Origin: a bacterium
Lineage (GTDB): Bacteria; Desulfobacterota; Anaeroferrophillalia; Anaeroferrophillales; Anaeroferrophillaceae
DNA: 7,355 bases
Assembly: GCA_029940125.1 (NCBI GenBank)
Contig: JAOZRP010000107.1
Location: 1 to 7,355, forward strand
Reading direction: 5' to 3'
In this document: one piece after another, positions 1 to 5,956 of the stretch
Position numbering within the stretch: the first letter of the stretch is position 1
Layout: each line of letters begins with the position of its first letter
Made by a program: the position numbers and the translations under genes
Notes under the pieces: generated by a model
What the model was told of the DNA's origin: nothing
Database searches by the model: none
What the model saw: the letters and a program-made list of their open reading frames with translations, nothing else

Positions 1-3
1 AAT

Positions 4-362
4 TGGTGGAGGTGGCGGGAATCGAACCCGCGTCCGAAAACCCTCACGCTGAAGCCTCTACATGTTTAGCCGGATATTGGTTTTAACTGTCGGCATCTCC
101 TCCGGTCGGGATATGGCGGCAGCGAGCTTCCCTGAAGTTTCACTTAACGGCCGGAAACCTGCCGGTAAGCTATCCTGCTAAAGGATGACACCCGGGAACC
201 GACGTAGCAGGAGTCGGACGGCCGGGCGCTGGCCGTCTAAGCGGCCAGAGCGTATTCGCAATTATCAGCGTTTATTTTAGTTCCCGCTGGTTTTAGGAGG
301 GAAGCAGGAACCTCCACATGCAGCCTCAGGCTTGGCATTCCCGTCGAACCCGAATCACCCCC
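4..362 (-). ncRNA. ssrA: transfer-messenger RNA (tmRNA), ssrA
   Basis: tmRNA rescues stalled ribosomes: it is charged with alanine, enters the A site with SmpB, and adds a degradation tag to the unfinished protein. The tRNA-like ends are clear. The 5' strand GGGGGUG (362-356) pairs over 7 bp, with one G-U, with the 3' strand at 14-8. A discriminator A (7) and an encoded CCA (6-4) follow. The T arm at 31-15 has a perfect 5-bp GCGGG/CCCGC stem and a TTCGATT loop. The mRNA-like part reads ADNCEYALAA then TAG (269-237), with the usual YALAA-type protease-recognition end. The stop codon lies in the loop of a perfect 7-bp hairpin (248-229). The length of 359 nt is typical of a one-piece tmRNA. Its partner smpB lies just upstream on the same strand. 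The terminator must lie beyond the window edge. Confidence 0.97.
237..269 (-). other. tmRNA tag reading frame (ADNCEYALAA, stop TAG)
   Basis: This is the internal mRNA-like segment of ssrA, read on the minus strand from the alanine resume codon GCT (269-267) to TAG (239-237). It encodes A-D-N-C-E-Y-A-L-A-A, 10 residues. The hydrophobic ALAA end is the signal used by ClpXP-type proteases. The cysteine codon TGC (260-258) is one base away from a tyrosine codon, and tyrosine is what I would expect at this place. The resume codon is inferred from the family pattern: an A-rich stretch followed by an Ala codon. The longer open frame continuing to 446 is not a real gene. Confidence 0.9.
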
Positions 363-396
363 ATAGCTAAAGTTGAAGTTTCTCAATAATAATGAA

Positions 397-425
397 AGTA
401 TAACACAAACAATCGTGACTTTCAA
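397..425 (-). promoter_or_regulatory. sigma-70-type promoter of ssrA
   Basis: On the minus strand a -35 box TTGAAA (425-420) is followed by exactly 17 bp and a -10 box TATACT (402-397). A TG one base upstream of the -10 adds an extended -10 element. Each hexamer matches the consensus at 5 of 6 positions. Transcription would start near 390, leaving a leader of roughly 28 nt before the mature tmRNA 5' end at 362, to be removed by RNase P. The promoter sits in the 86-bp gap after smpB, so ssrA can be transcribed independently of the protein genes upstream. Confidence 0.85.
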
Positions 426-448
426 GGGCGCGGCGGCAAGCGGCACGG

Positions 449-898
449 TCAGCGGCTTTTGAAATCCCTTTCCATGTCCCTTTTGACCGCTTTCCTTTTC
501 AAATCTTCCCGCTTGTCATGGATTTTTTTCCCCTTGCCCAGGGCCAGCTCAACCTTGGCCCTGCCGTTTTTAAAATAGGCACGCAGGGGTACCAGCGTCA
601 ACCCTTTCTCGGTGATCTTGCCGATCAGCCGACGGATTTCCTGCTTGTGGAGCAGCAGCTTCCGGGGTCGGAGAGGGTCGTGGTTGAAGACGTTGGCGTG
701 GCTGTAAGGGCTGATGTGAAACTGCACCAGCCAGATTTCGCCGTCGGTGATTTTGGCGTAGCTTTCGTTCATGCTGGCCTTGCCGGCCCGCAGGGACTTG
801 ACCTCGGAGCCGACCAGGACTAGGCCGGCTTCAAAGGTTTCGATGATGTCATAGTTGCGCCGGGCTTTTTTGTTGCTGCAGATCAGTTTGGTTCCCAT
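449..898 (-). CDS. smpB: SsrA-binding protein SmpB
   Basis: SmpB is a small cytoplasmic RNA-binding protein that binds the tRNA-like part of tmRNA and brings it to stalled ribosomes. The 149-residue product has the usual length. The family pattern is clear: NKKARRNYDIIETFEAGLVL (residues 9-28), then SEVKSLRAGK (31-40), then an OB-fold body with IWLVQFHISPY (55-65). The basic C-terminal tail GKKIHDKREDLKRK (about 123-136) is the part that fills the empty mRNA channel of the ribosome. I chose the ATG at 898 because it gives the standard N-terminus. The frame stays open upstream, but that part is an out-of-frame shadow of rseC. The best Shine-Dalgarno, AGGGAG (918-913), is 14 nt from the ATG, longer than ideal, and lies inside the end of rseC, which stops 8 bp away. 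Translational coupling to rseC is likely. ssrA lies 86 bp downstream. Confidence 0.96.
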   Translation of the reverse strand: MGTKLICSNKKARRNYDIIETFEAGLVLVGSEVKSLRAGKASMNESYAKITDGEIWLVQFHISPYSHANVFNHDPLRPRKLLLHKQEIRRLIGKITEKGLTLVPLRAYFKNGRAKVELALGKGKKIHDKREDLKRKAVKRDMERDFKSR

Positions 899-906
899 GG
901 GTATCT

Positions 907-1350
907 TTATGGCTCCCTGCGGATGATTTTTTCCATGATTGGCTGTGAGGGTTGCTGTTCCCGGTTTTTTGAACGATGCCGCCAGAACAGAACGACAATG
1001 ACCAGTGAACCAATGCCGAGAACCGCCGGCAGCAACTGGCCGACGGCCGCGGAGACAAACCGGCTGCAAAGCCTGCCAACGGTGCCGCCGGTGATGAGGG
1101 CGGCAATCGCCGCCAGAAAAAGCGACAGCCGCCGCAGTCCCGTATCCTGCCGGCCGATTTGCAGGCTGACTTCGTCCCCGGGCCGGGCACCAAGGGTATT
1201 TTTGACCCTGACTTCCACCTCGCCGCCCTGCTCGAGGATCAGGCACGAGCCCTTCCCGGAGCAGTTGTCGCATTTCTTGCTCCTGGGTTTGCGGACGAAG
1301 GCGAATTCATCCTCGACCCTGGTGACAATTCCTCTTTCCTGTGTCGTCAT
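907..1350 (-). CDS. rseC: RseC/MucC-family (SoxR-reducing system) membrane protein
   Basis: This is a 147-residue inner-membrane protein of the RseC/MucC family. Members are known as modulators of envelope-stress sigma-E signalling, as part of the Rsx/Rnf-linked SoxR-reducing system, and as small proteins beside Rnf-type electron-transfer complexes. The N-terminal soluble part carries the cysteine motif C-x2-C-x5-C (C27, C30, C36), followed by a beta-rich stretch with the typical GDEV segment (58-61). Two hydrophobic helices follow at about 75-92 and 105-123, and then a short basic tail. The order of these parts and the length fit the family. No good Shine-Dalgarno is visible before the ATG at 1350, and the ntrX stop lies 34 bp upstream, so the start is less certain than the gene. 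No rsx, rnf or rseA genes are visible nearby, so its partner here is unknown. The gene symbol reflects family membership only. Confidence 0.82.
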   Translation of the reverse strand: MTTQERGIVTRVEDEFAFVRKPRSKKCDNCSGKGSCLILEQGGEVEVRVKNTLGARPGDEVSLQIGRQDTGLRRLSLFLAAIAALITGGTVGRLCSRFVSAAVGQLLPAVLGIGSLVIVVLFWRHRSKNREQQPSQPIMEKIIRREP

Positions 1351-1384
1351 GGCGAAAACAACGGCAGTGGCCGGCGGGCCCTGC

Positions 1385-2776
1385 TCAGCCTTTCTGGTGT
1401 GAAGTGATGTTCAATGCCTTGATCTTGCGGTGAAGGTTCCGGCGGGTGATGCCGATCTGGGCGGCGGTTCGGGAAATGTTGCCGTCAAATTCCCTGAGCT
1501 TTTCGGCCAGATAGTATTTTTCAAACTTGCTTACCGCGTCGCTCAGCTGGTCAGCGTAGAACTGGTTGATGGAAGCTTTATCTCCCGACGGGTTCATGCC
1601 GGAGACATTTTCCCCGCCTTTCAGGTAGTGGGGAAGGTCCTCGGCGGAGATCTCGTTTTTCGGCGACATGATGGCCAGGCGCTCCATCAGGTTTTTCAAC
1701 TCCCTGACGTTTCCCGGCCAGGCGTACTGCTGGAGGATCGGGATGATCTCCGGCGCCATCCGTTTGTGCGGCTCACCCTTTTCCCGGGCGTAGTGGGACA
1801 GAAACTGCTCGGCCAGCAGGGGAATGTCGTCCTGCCGTTCCCGCAGCGGCGGAATGTGCATGGGGATGACGTTGAGGCGGTAGTAGAGGTCTTCCCTGAA
1901 ATTCCCCTGGGCGATTTCCGCCTCCAGGTTTTTATTGGTGGCGGCGATGACCCGGACGTCGATGGTAATGGTTTTGGTGCTGCCCAGCCGGCTGAGGGAC
2001 TGCTCCTGCAGCACCCGCAGGATTTTGGCCTGGGTGTTGAGACTCATGTCGCCGATTTCATCCAGGAAAATGGTTCCCTCGTGGGCCTGCTCGAATTTTC
2101 CCTTCTTGCGGCCGGCCGCGCCGGTAAAGGCCCCCTTTTCGTGGCCCAGCAGTTCCGATTCAATCAGGTTTTCGGGGATGGCGGCGCAGTTGACGTCGAT
2201 GAACGGCTTGTCCGCCCGCCGGCTGAGGCGGTGAATGGCCCGGGCCACCAGTTCCTTGCCGGTGCCGTTTTCGCCACTGATCAGCACCCAGCCGTTGGTC
2301 GGTCCCACCACCGCTATCTGCTGCTGCAGCTCCTTCATGGCCGCGCTTTGGCCGATCAGCTGTGGTTCATGCTGGAAGCGTTCCTTGAGCAGCAGGTTTT
2401 CCTGTTGCAGGCGGTAGATGGTCAGGGCGTTTTTCGCGGTGATTACCAGTTTTTCGATGGAAACCGGCTTCTCAATGAAGTCGAACGCTCCCAGCTTGGT
2501 GGACTGCACGGCGGTTTCAATGGTGCCGTGGCCGGAAATCATCACCACCGGAATGTCGGGGTGAATGGCCTTCAACTGCTGCAGCACCTGCATGCCGTCC
2601 AGGTCCGGCATCCAGATGTCCAGGAAAATCAGGTCGATGTTTTCCTGGTTCACCATGGTCAGCGCCTCCCGGCCGCCGCCGGCGCCGAAGACCTCGTAGC
2701 CTTCGTCGGCGAAGACGTCCATGATGGACTGTCTGACGTCCAGGTCGTCGTCAACAATCAGAATGGTGGTTTTCAT
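1385..2776 (-). CDS. ntrX: sigma-54-type response regulator, NtrX-like
   Basis: This is a cytoplasmic transcription factor of 463 residues with the three standard NtrC-family parts. The receiver domain (about 1-120) has the acidic group D9-D11, phospho-acceptor D53 in LDIWMPDLDG, S81 and K103. The AAA+ domain (about 139-370) has Walker A GENGTGKE (168-175), the sigma-54 contact loop GAFTGA (215-220), Walker B TIFLDE (235-240), an arginine-finger region FREDLYYRLN (293-302) and GNVREL (355-360). A Fis-type helix-turn-helix follows at about 433-456 (NISRTAAQIGITRRNLHRKI). All key residues are present, so it should be an active sigma-54 activator controlled by phosphorylation. It overlaps the upstream kinase gene by 4 bp (ATGA), and a GAGG lies 4 nt before the start. 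Pairing with an NtrY-type kinase makes NtrX the best subfamily guess. AtoC or another NtrC-like regulator remains possible, and the target genes are not shown by the sequence. Confidence 0.93.
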   Translation of the reverse strand: MKTTILIVDDDLDVRQSIMDVFADEGYEVFGAGGGREALTMVNQENIDLIFLDIWMPDLDGMQVLQQLKAIHPDIPVVMISGHGTIETAVQSTKLGAFDFIEKPVSIEKLVITAKNALTIYRLQQENLLLKERFQHEPQLIGQSAAMKELQQQIAVVGPTNGWVLISGENGTGKELVARAIHRLSRRADKPFIDVNCAAIPENLIESELLGHEKGAFTGAAGRKKGKFEQAHEGTIFLDEIGDMSLNTQAKILRVLQEQSLSRLGSTKTITIDVRVIAATNKNLEAEIAQGNFREDLYYRLNVIPMHIPPLRERQDDIPLLAEQFLSHYAREKGEPHKRMAPEIIPILQQYAWPGNVRELKNLMERLAIMSPKNEISAEDLPHYLKGGENVSGMNPSGDKASINQFYADQLSDAVSKFEKYYLAEKLREFDGNISRTAAQIGITRRNLHRKIKALNITSHQKG

Positions 2777-5016
2777 GGCGCCTCAAGGTTGAACGGCAGT
2801 TCAATGATAAAACAGGTTCCCCGGGGGTGGTTGTCCTTGACCCGGATGAAGCCCCGGTGGTCCTGGACAATGGTTTTGACGATCGCCAGCCCCAGCCCCA
2901 TGCCTGCCTGCTTGGTGGAAAAATAAGGTTCAAAAAGCTTGCTTTTGTCCTGCTGGCTGATTCCCAGTCCCGTGTCGCAGATTTCAATAATAACGATCTG
3001 GAGGCTTTTGTCAAGCTTGGTGGTGATATTGATCGACCCGCCGCCGACCGATTTGATTGCCGCCAGGGAGTTGTCGACCAGGTTGGTCATCACCCGCTTC
3101 ATCTGCTCCTGGTCAAACAGGAACGGCACCAGGTTCTCGTCCGGCTGAAAACTGAAGTCGCAGTCCGGGCGGGCATGCCGGTAGAGATTCAAGGTTTCGC
3201 TGATTACCTCGTTCAGGTCCTGCATGGTCGGCTTCGCCTGGGGCATGCGGGCGAAGTTGGAAAATTCATTGACCAGCTGTTTCAAGGCGCTTACCTGCTT
3301 GATAATGGTGGAGGTGCAGCTGCTCAGGACTTTGTCGCCCTCCTGGAGCAGGGAGGCGTATTTGCGCTGGATGCGCTCGGCGGACAGGGCAATGGGGGTC
3401 AGGGGGTTTTTGATTTCATGGGCGATGCGCCGGGCCACTTCCCGCCAGGCCACCGCCTTCTGGGCGTTGATTATTTCGGTTAAGTCGTTGATGATGATCA
3501 GCATGCCGATGTAGTTGTTCTGCTCGTCGTTGAGGCGGGTGAAGCTGATAGCCAGGTGGACGTTGCGGTCTGGCAGGCTGAGTTCTATTTCCCGGCTTTC
3601 CAGGTCCTGGCGGGTGCGTTCCTGGTTGCGGAGAAAGAAGCGGATCTTGCGGATCAGCTCACTGGTGAAAATTTCGCGGTAGTTTTTATTGAGGCAGTCC
3701 TCTTCCCGCAGGCCGAAGAGGGTGACGGCGGTTTCATTGATGGTAATGATCTTGCCGCTCCGGTCGAGGGTGATGACGCCGGCATTGACGTTCTTCAAAA
3801 TAATTTCAATGTACTTCCGCCGCTGTTCCAGCTGGTCGTTCATTTTTACCAGTTCGCTGTTGGCCAGCTCCCTTTCCAGCTTGCTGGCCTTCAGGCGTTC
3901 GGTCATTTCATTGAACGACTGGACCAGGATGCCGATTTCATCGCTGGCCGCAATGTCGATGGTGAAGTCAAGCTCGCCGCCGGCAATCTTCCGGGTGGCC
4001 AGGGCCAGTTCCTGCAGTGGTTCGGTAATGTTCTTGGCCAGGTAAAACCCGAACCAGATGGAGATGAAAATGATTAAAACGGTGATCAGGACGAAGGAGA
4101 GCACGTAGCTGTACTTGATGTACTGCTCCATGCTCTTGGTCTGCTTGTAGGAGCTGAATTTTTGCGACACCGCGTCCAGGTTGTTGTTCATCTCGGCGGA
4201 AACGAACCGGGAAACAACAACGACCGCCACGGCCTTGTCCCCCTTCCAGACGGAATAAACCGGCGAGGTGCCCTGGATCAGACTGCCGCCGTTGTCCAGG
4301 GGAACAACCCTTGAAAGCGGGTGGAACAGGGACTCGTTGGGGCTGGTAATCCGGTGGAGTTCACCGGGGTTGAAATCCCGGTTGTGGCTGGTGATCAGGG
4401 GGGTGCAGTCTTTTTTGCTGTACACGGCAATGGCCGTAAAGCCGCTCTCCTGCCTTTTTTGCTCAAGATAGTCCAGCAGCGGCTTGGTGGTTTCACCGAT
4501 GAGCAGTCCCTTGCGGGTGATTTCGTCGGCAATGTTCACGGCGGTTTTTTTGCTTTGCTCGCTGAGAATTCTGAAATAGTCCTGGGCGATTTCCAGCGAG
4601 GCGTCAAGGGCGGACTCAAACTGGACAGAAAACCAGTTGTCAATGCTGTAACGGATGAAGCCGGTGGCGATGACAAAAAGCAGCAGGGTGGGAACCAGGG
4701 ACAGCGAGACAAATGCCAGGGAGAGCTTGGATTTCAGGCGGAAGCCGACAATTTTGCGCTTCCGCTCCAGCAGCAGTTTCAACGTGTTCCTGACAATCAG
4801 GAAAATCAGCAGCAGGAGCAGGATAATGTTGATGTTGATCAGGGCGAAAACGATAATGTTGTTTGACAGGGGCAGGTCGGAGGGCAGGGCGGGAAAGTGC
4901 TTTTCGATGTAAAACAGGAGTCCTACCAGCAGAATCAGGAAGACAATCAGCGCTTTTTCCCTTTTGCGCCGATGCAGCTCAGCCGATAATGGATTTCGGG
5001 GTTTTTCCTGGTTCAT
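2773..5016 (-). CDS. ntrY: membrane sensor histidine kinase, NtrY-like
   Basis: This is a 747-residue inner-membrane histidine kinase that should phosphorylate the adjacent NtrX-like regulator. Hydrophobic segments at about 22-36, 54-76, 99-121 and 303-327 give the four-helix NtrY layout, with a large periplasmic sensing part at about 122-302. A HAMP linker follows (about 326-378), then a PAS domain (about 400-515). The dimerisation box AHEIKNPLTPI has phospho-acceptor H533. The ATPase domain has the N box (N645, N649 in TNLVDNS), G1 DTGLGI (681-686), F box FEPYFST (695-701) and G2 GMGLGL (705-710). All catalytic motifs are intact. The start codon overlaps the DUF4390 stop (ATGA) and has no evident Shine-Dalgarno, so translation probably depends on re-initiation. 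The ligand is unknown. The name NtrY rests on architecture and the ntrX partner, and does not prove a nitrogen role. Confidence 0.93.
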   Translation of the reverse strand: MNQEKPRNPLSAELHRRKREKALIVFLILLVGLLFYIEKHFPALPSDLPLSNNIIVFALININIILLLLLIFLIVRNTLKLLLERKRKIVGFRLKSKLSLAFVSLSLVPTLLLFVIATGFIRYSIDNWFSVQFESALDASLEIAQDYFRILSEQSKKTAVNIADEITRKGLLIGETTKPLLDYLEQKRQESGFTAIAVYSKKDCTPLITSHNRDFNPGELHRITSPNESLFHPLSRVVPLDNGGSLIQGTSPVYSVWKGDKAVAVVVVSRFVSAEMNNNLDAVSQKFSSYKQTKSMEQYIKYSYVLSFVLITVLIIFISIWFGFYLAKNITEPLQELALATRKIAGGELDFTIDIAASDEIGILVQSFNEMTERLKASKLERELANSELVKMNDQLEQRRKYIEIILKNVNAGVITLDRSGKIITINETAVTLFGLREEDCLNKNYREIFTSELIRKIRFFLRNQERTRQDLESREIELSLPDRNVHLAISFTRLNDEQNNYIGMLIIINDLTEIINAQKAVAWREVARRIAHEIKNPLTPIALSAERIQRKYASLLQEGDKVLSSCTSTIIKQVSALKQLVNEFSNFARMPQAKPTMQDLNEVISETLNLYRHARPDCDFSFQPDENLVPFLFDQEQMKRVMTNLVDNSLAAIKSVGGGSINITTKLDKSLQIVIIEICDTGLGISQQDKSKLFEPYFSTKQAGMGLGLAIVKTIVQDHRGFIRVKDNHPRGTCFIIELPFNLEAP

Positions 5017-5693
5017 TCATCAACCGTTGGTTTGCTGTTCGGTTGCAGGAACTGCTGGGGGATGTCAAGGACATAGGTTTGGGTCTTGCGTTCCCAGCCG
5101 GCAAGAAAGAAGAAAAGGTATTCAAGGTGGAAGGGCATTCTCTTTTTGACGATTTCCGCTTTTACCTTGGCCTGGTATCCATGTTCAGCCTGAGCTTTTT
5201 CCATCGGCAGCAGGTGAATGTTGTTGAACGTTGATACGGCCGTGAGGGCCTGCTGGTATGAGCTGGTCTGCAGGGGGGGGTGCTTTTTGCCCGCATTGAC
5301 TACAAACAGTTTTTTAAGATTGTCGTAGTGAATGCTGTGAGTAATGCTGTTCGTGAATATTTTTCGATCAATATTTACCAGAAAAAGGTAATTTTTCTTC
5401 TCATTGGTGATGATTTCAAGGGTGATTTTTTGAGGCACGCCATTTAAAATCAGGGATTTCAGTTTTTTGTCGAACGGGCTTCTGACCGTGAGAGAAAGGG
5501 TTATCCACCGGTTGTTTTTCGCCAGGACAAAATTTTCCAGGCAGGGGGGATTGTCGGCAGAAAAAGCAATCCGATCATTTTCGGTGGCACTTAATTTGCA
5601 CGGCAATACTACTGCTAAAGCCAGTGACATGAGGCAGACAAAAATCATTATTCTGCCGAATAGAGGAGAAAAGGAAATTTTCCTTGTTGCCAT
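5013..5693 (-). CDS. DUF4390 family secreted protein
   Basis: This is a 226-residue protein of unknown function. It begins with a basic start and a hydrophobic stretch (about 14-31), followed by a likely signal-peptidase site near residues 34-37 (KLSA then TEN). C32 is preceded by proline, so it does not form a good lipobox, and export as a soluble or loosely anchored periplasmic protein is the better guess. The rest is beta-rich. The C-terminal block RMPFHLEYLFFFLAGWERKT (185-204) matches the DUF4390 pattern as I remember it. The gene is the first of the minus-strand operon and overlaps the kinase start by 4 bp, which hints that it may work with the kinase, for example by modulating its periplasmic part. 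That is inference. The coding strand holds a run of eight C bases (5280-5273) at H138-P-P. The start is supported only by a weak GGGA about 10 nt upstream. Confidence 0.8.
   Translation of the reverse strand: MATRKISFSPLFGRIMIFVCLMSLALAVVLPCKLSATENDRIAFSADNPPCLENFVLAKNNRWITLSLTVRSPFDKKLKSLILNGVPQKITLEIITNEKKNYLFLVNIDRKIFTNSITHSIHYDNLKKLFVVNAGKKHPPLQTSSYQQALTAVSTFNNIHLLPMEKAQAEHGYQAKVKAEIVKKRMPFHLEYLFFFLAGWERKTQTYVLDIPQQFLQPNSKPTVDE
5273..5280. repeat. 8-base G homopolymer (C8 on the coding strand) inside DUF4390 gene
   Basis: Eight consecutive G bases on the plus strand lie within the coding sequence of the DUF4390 gene, which reads through in frame here. Runs of this length can slip during replication. 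A one-base change would frameshift the last third of the protein and remove the ATGA coupling to the kinase gene. Confidence 0.9.
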
Positions 5694-5733
5694 AATGTGG
5701 TTTTCCCGGGAAGTCTGACAGGGTCGTGACGAA

Positions 5734-5761
5734 TATCATCTGATGCCGGCATCATATGATA
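5734..5761. promoter_or_regulatory. 28-bp near-perfect inverted repeat, operator-like
   Basis: A perfect 14-bp palindrome TGATGCCGGCATCA (5741-5754) is extended on both sides by TATCAT (5734-5739) and ATGATA (5756-5761). The only unpaired position is C5740 against T5755. The right half also contains its own palindrome ATCATATGAT (5751-5760). There is no T-run after it on either strand, so it is not an intrinsic terminator. Its position, 40 to 70 bp upstream of the DUF4390 start and over a candidate -10 box, suits a binding site for a dimeric or tetrameric regulator acting on the minus-strand operon. The protein that binds it is unknown. Confidence 0.6.
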
Positions 5762-5780
5762 AATTTTAGTCAAAATGCAA
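5751..5780 (-). promoter_or_regulatory. candidate sigma-70 promoter of the DUF4390-ntrYX operon
   Basis: On the minus strand a weak -35 TTGCAT (5780-5775) lies 18 bp from a good -10 TATGAT (5756-5751). The -10 falls inside the 28-bp inverted repeat, an arrangement typical of repression. A closer match to -35, TTGACT, lies only 11 bp from the same -10 and cannot be used with it. The transcript leader would be roughly 50 nt. This is a by-eye match and is uncertain. Confidence 0.35.
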
Positions 5781-5868
5781 TGAATTTTGTGCGCGGAAGA
5801 CTTTCTGACCTGGTGAAGTGGCGGTATAGCCATGATTGTTATGCTTTGAGAAATAGAACGGTTTTTTC

Positions 5869-5897
5869 TTGATTTTGGTTTAAGGTCATGGTAAAAC
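5869..5897 (+). promoter_or_regulatory. weak candidate sigma-70 promoter of dctP
   Basis: TTGATT (5869-5874) and TAAAAC (5892-5897) are 17 bp apart, each matching the consensus at 4 of 6 positions. The -10 falls inside the TGGTAAAACCA site. Other weak boxes exist in this AT-rich stretch, for example TGTTATGCT at 5837-5845, so the true start may differ. No -24/-12 sigma-54 element is seen anywhere in the gap. Confidence 0.2.
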
Positions 5898-5899
5898 CA
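5889..5899. promoter_or_regulatory. TGGTAAAACCA inverted repeat, candidate GntR/FadR-type operator
   Basis: TGGT and ACCA flank a 3-bp spacer, with one more symmetric pair outside (A5888 and T5900). FadR-subfamily GntR regulators are known to bind sites of the form TNGTNNNACNA, which this fits exactly. It lies about 57 bp upstream of the dctP start codon, where a repressor would act, and regulators of this family often control transporters for organic acids. No GntR gene is in the window, so the regulator is inferred only. Confidence 0.4.
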
Positions 5900-5943
5900 T
5901 ATTCTACTACTTAAAGTCAAAGTGTTAACAACTCAAACGGTAG

Positions 5944-5950
5944 AAGGAGG
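5944..5950 (+). promoter_or_regulatory. strong ribosome binding site of dctP
   Basis: AAGGAGG is a full Shine-Dalgarno sequence placed 6 nt before the ATG at 5957. It fixes the start codon and is by far the strongest ribosome binding site in the window, as expected for a binding protein made in large amounts. Confidence 0.9.
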
Positions 5951-5956
5951 AAAGTT

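Noticed and set aside
237..446. 69-residue open frame across ssrA ending in ADNCEYALAA
   Set aside because: It is the tmRNA tag frame extended upstream through the tRNA-like part and the promoter. Only the ten-residue tag is translated.
899..1273. N-terminal extension of smpB to 1273
   Set aside because: The extra 125 residues have no SmpB character and lie in another frame of the RseC-family gene. The ATG at 898 gives the standard family length.
1430..2926. 498-residue open frame on the plus strand opposite ntrX
   Set aside because: The opposite strand encodes a complete NtrX with all catalytic motifs. This frame is an antisense shadow produced by GC-rich codon use, and its product has no recognisable motif.
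4863..5234. 123-residue plus-strand frame across the ntrY-DUF4390 junction
   Set aside because: It is an antisense shadow of two coupled real genes and has no motif of its own.
5648..5920. 90-residue minus-strand frame across the divergent intergenic region
   Set aside because: It overlaps the start of DUF4390 in another frame, has no convincing ribosome binding site, and crosses the operator-like repeats. It is unlikely to be a gene.
5923..5930. TGTTAACA palindrome just upstream of dctP
   Set aside because: An 8-bp palindrome is expected by chance in AT-rich DNA. No flanking symmetry or known consensus supports it.
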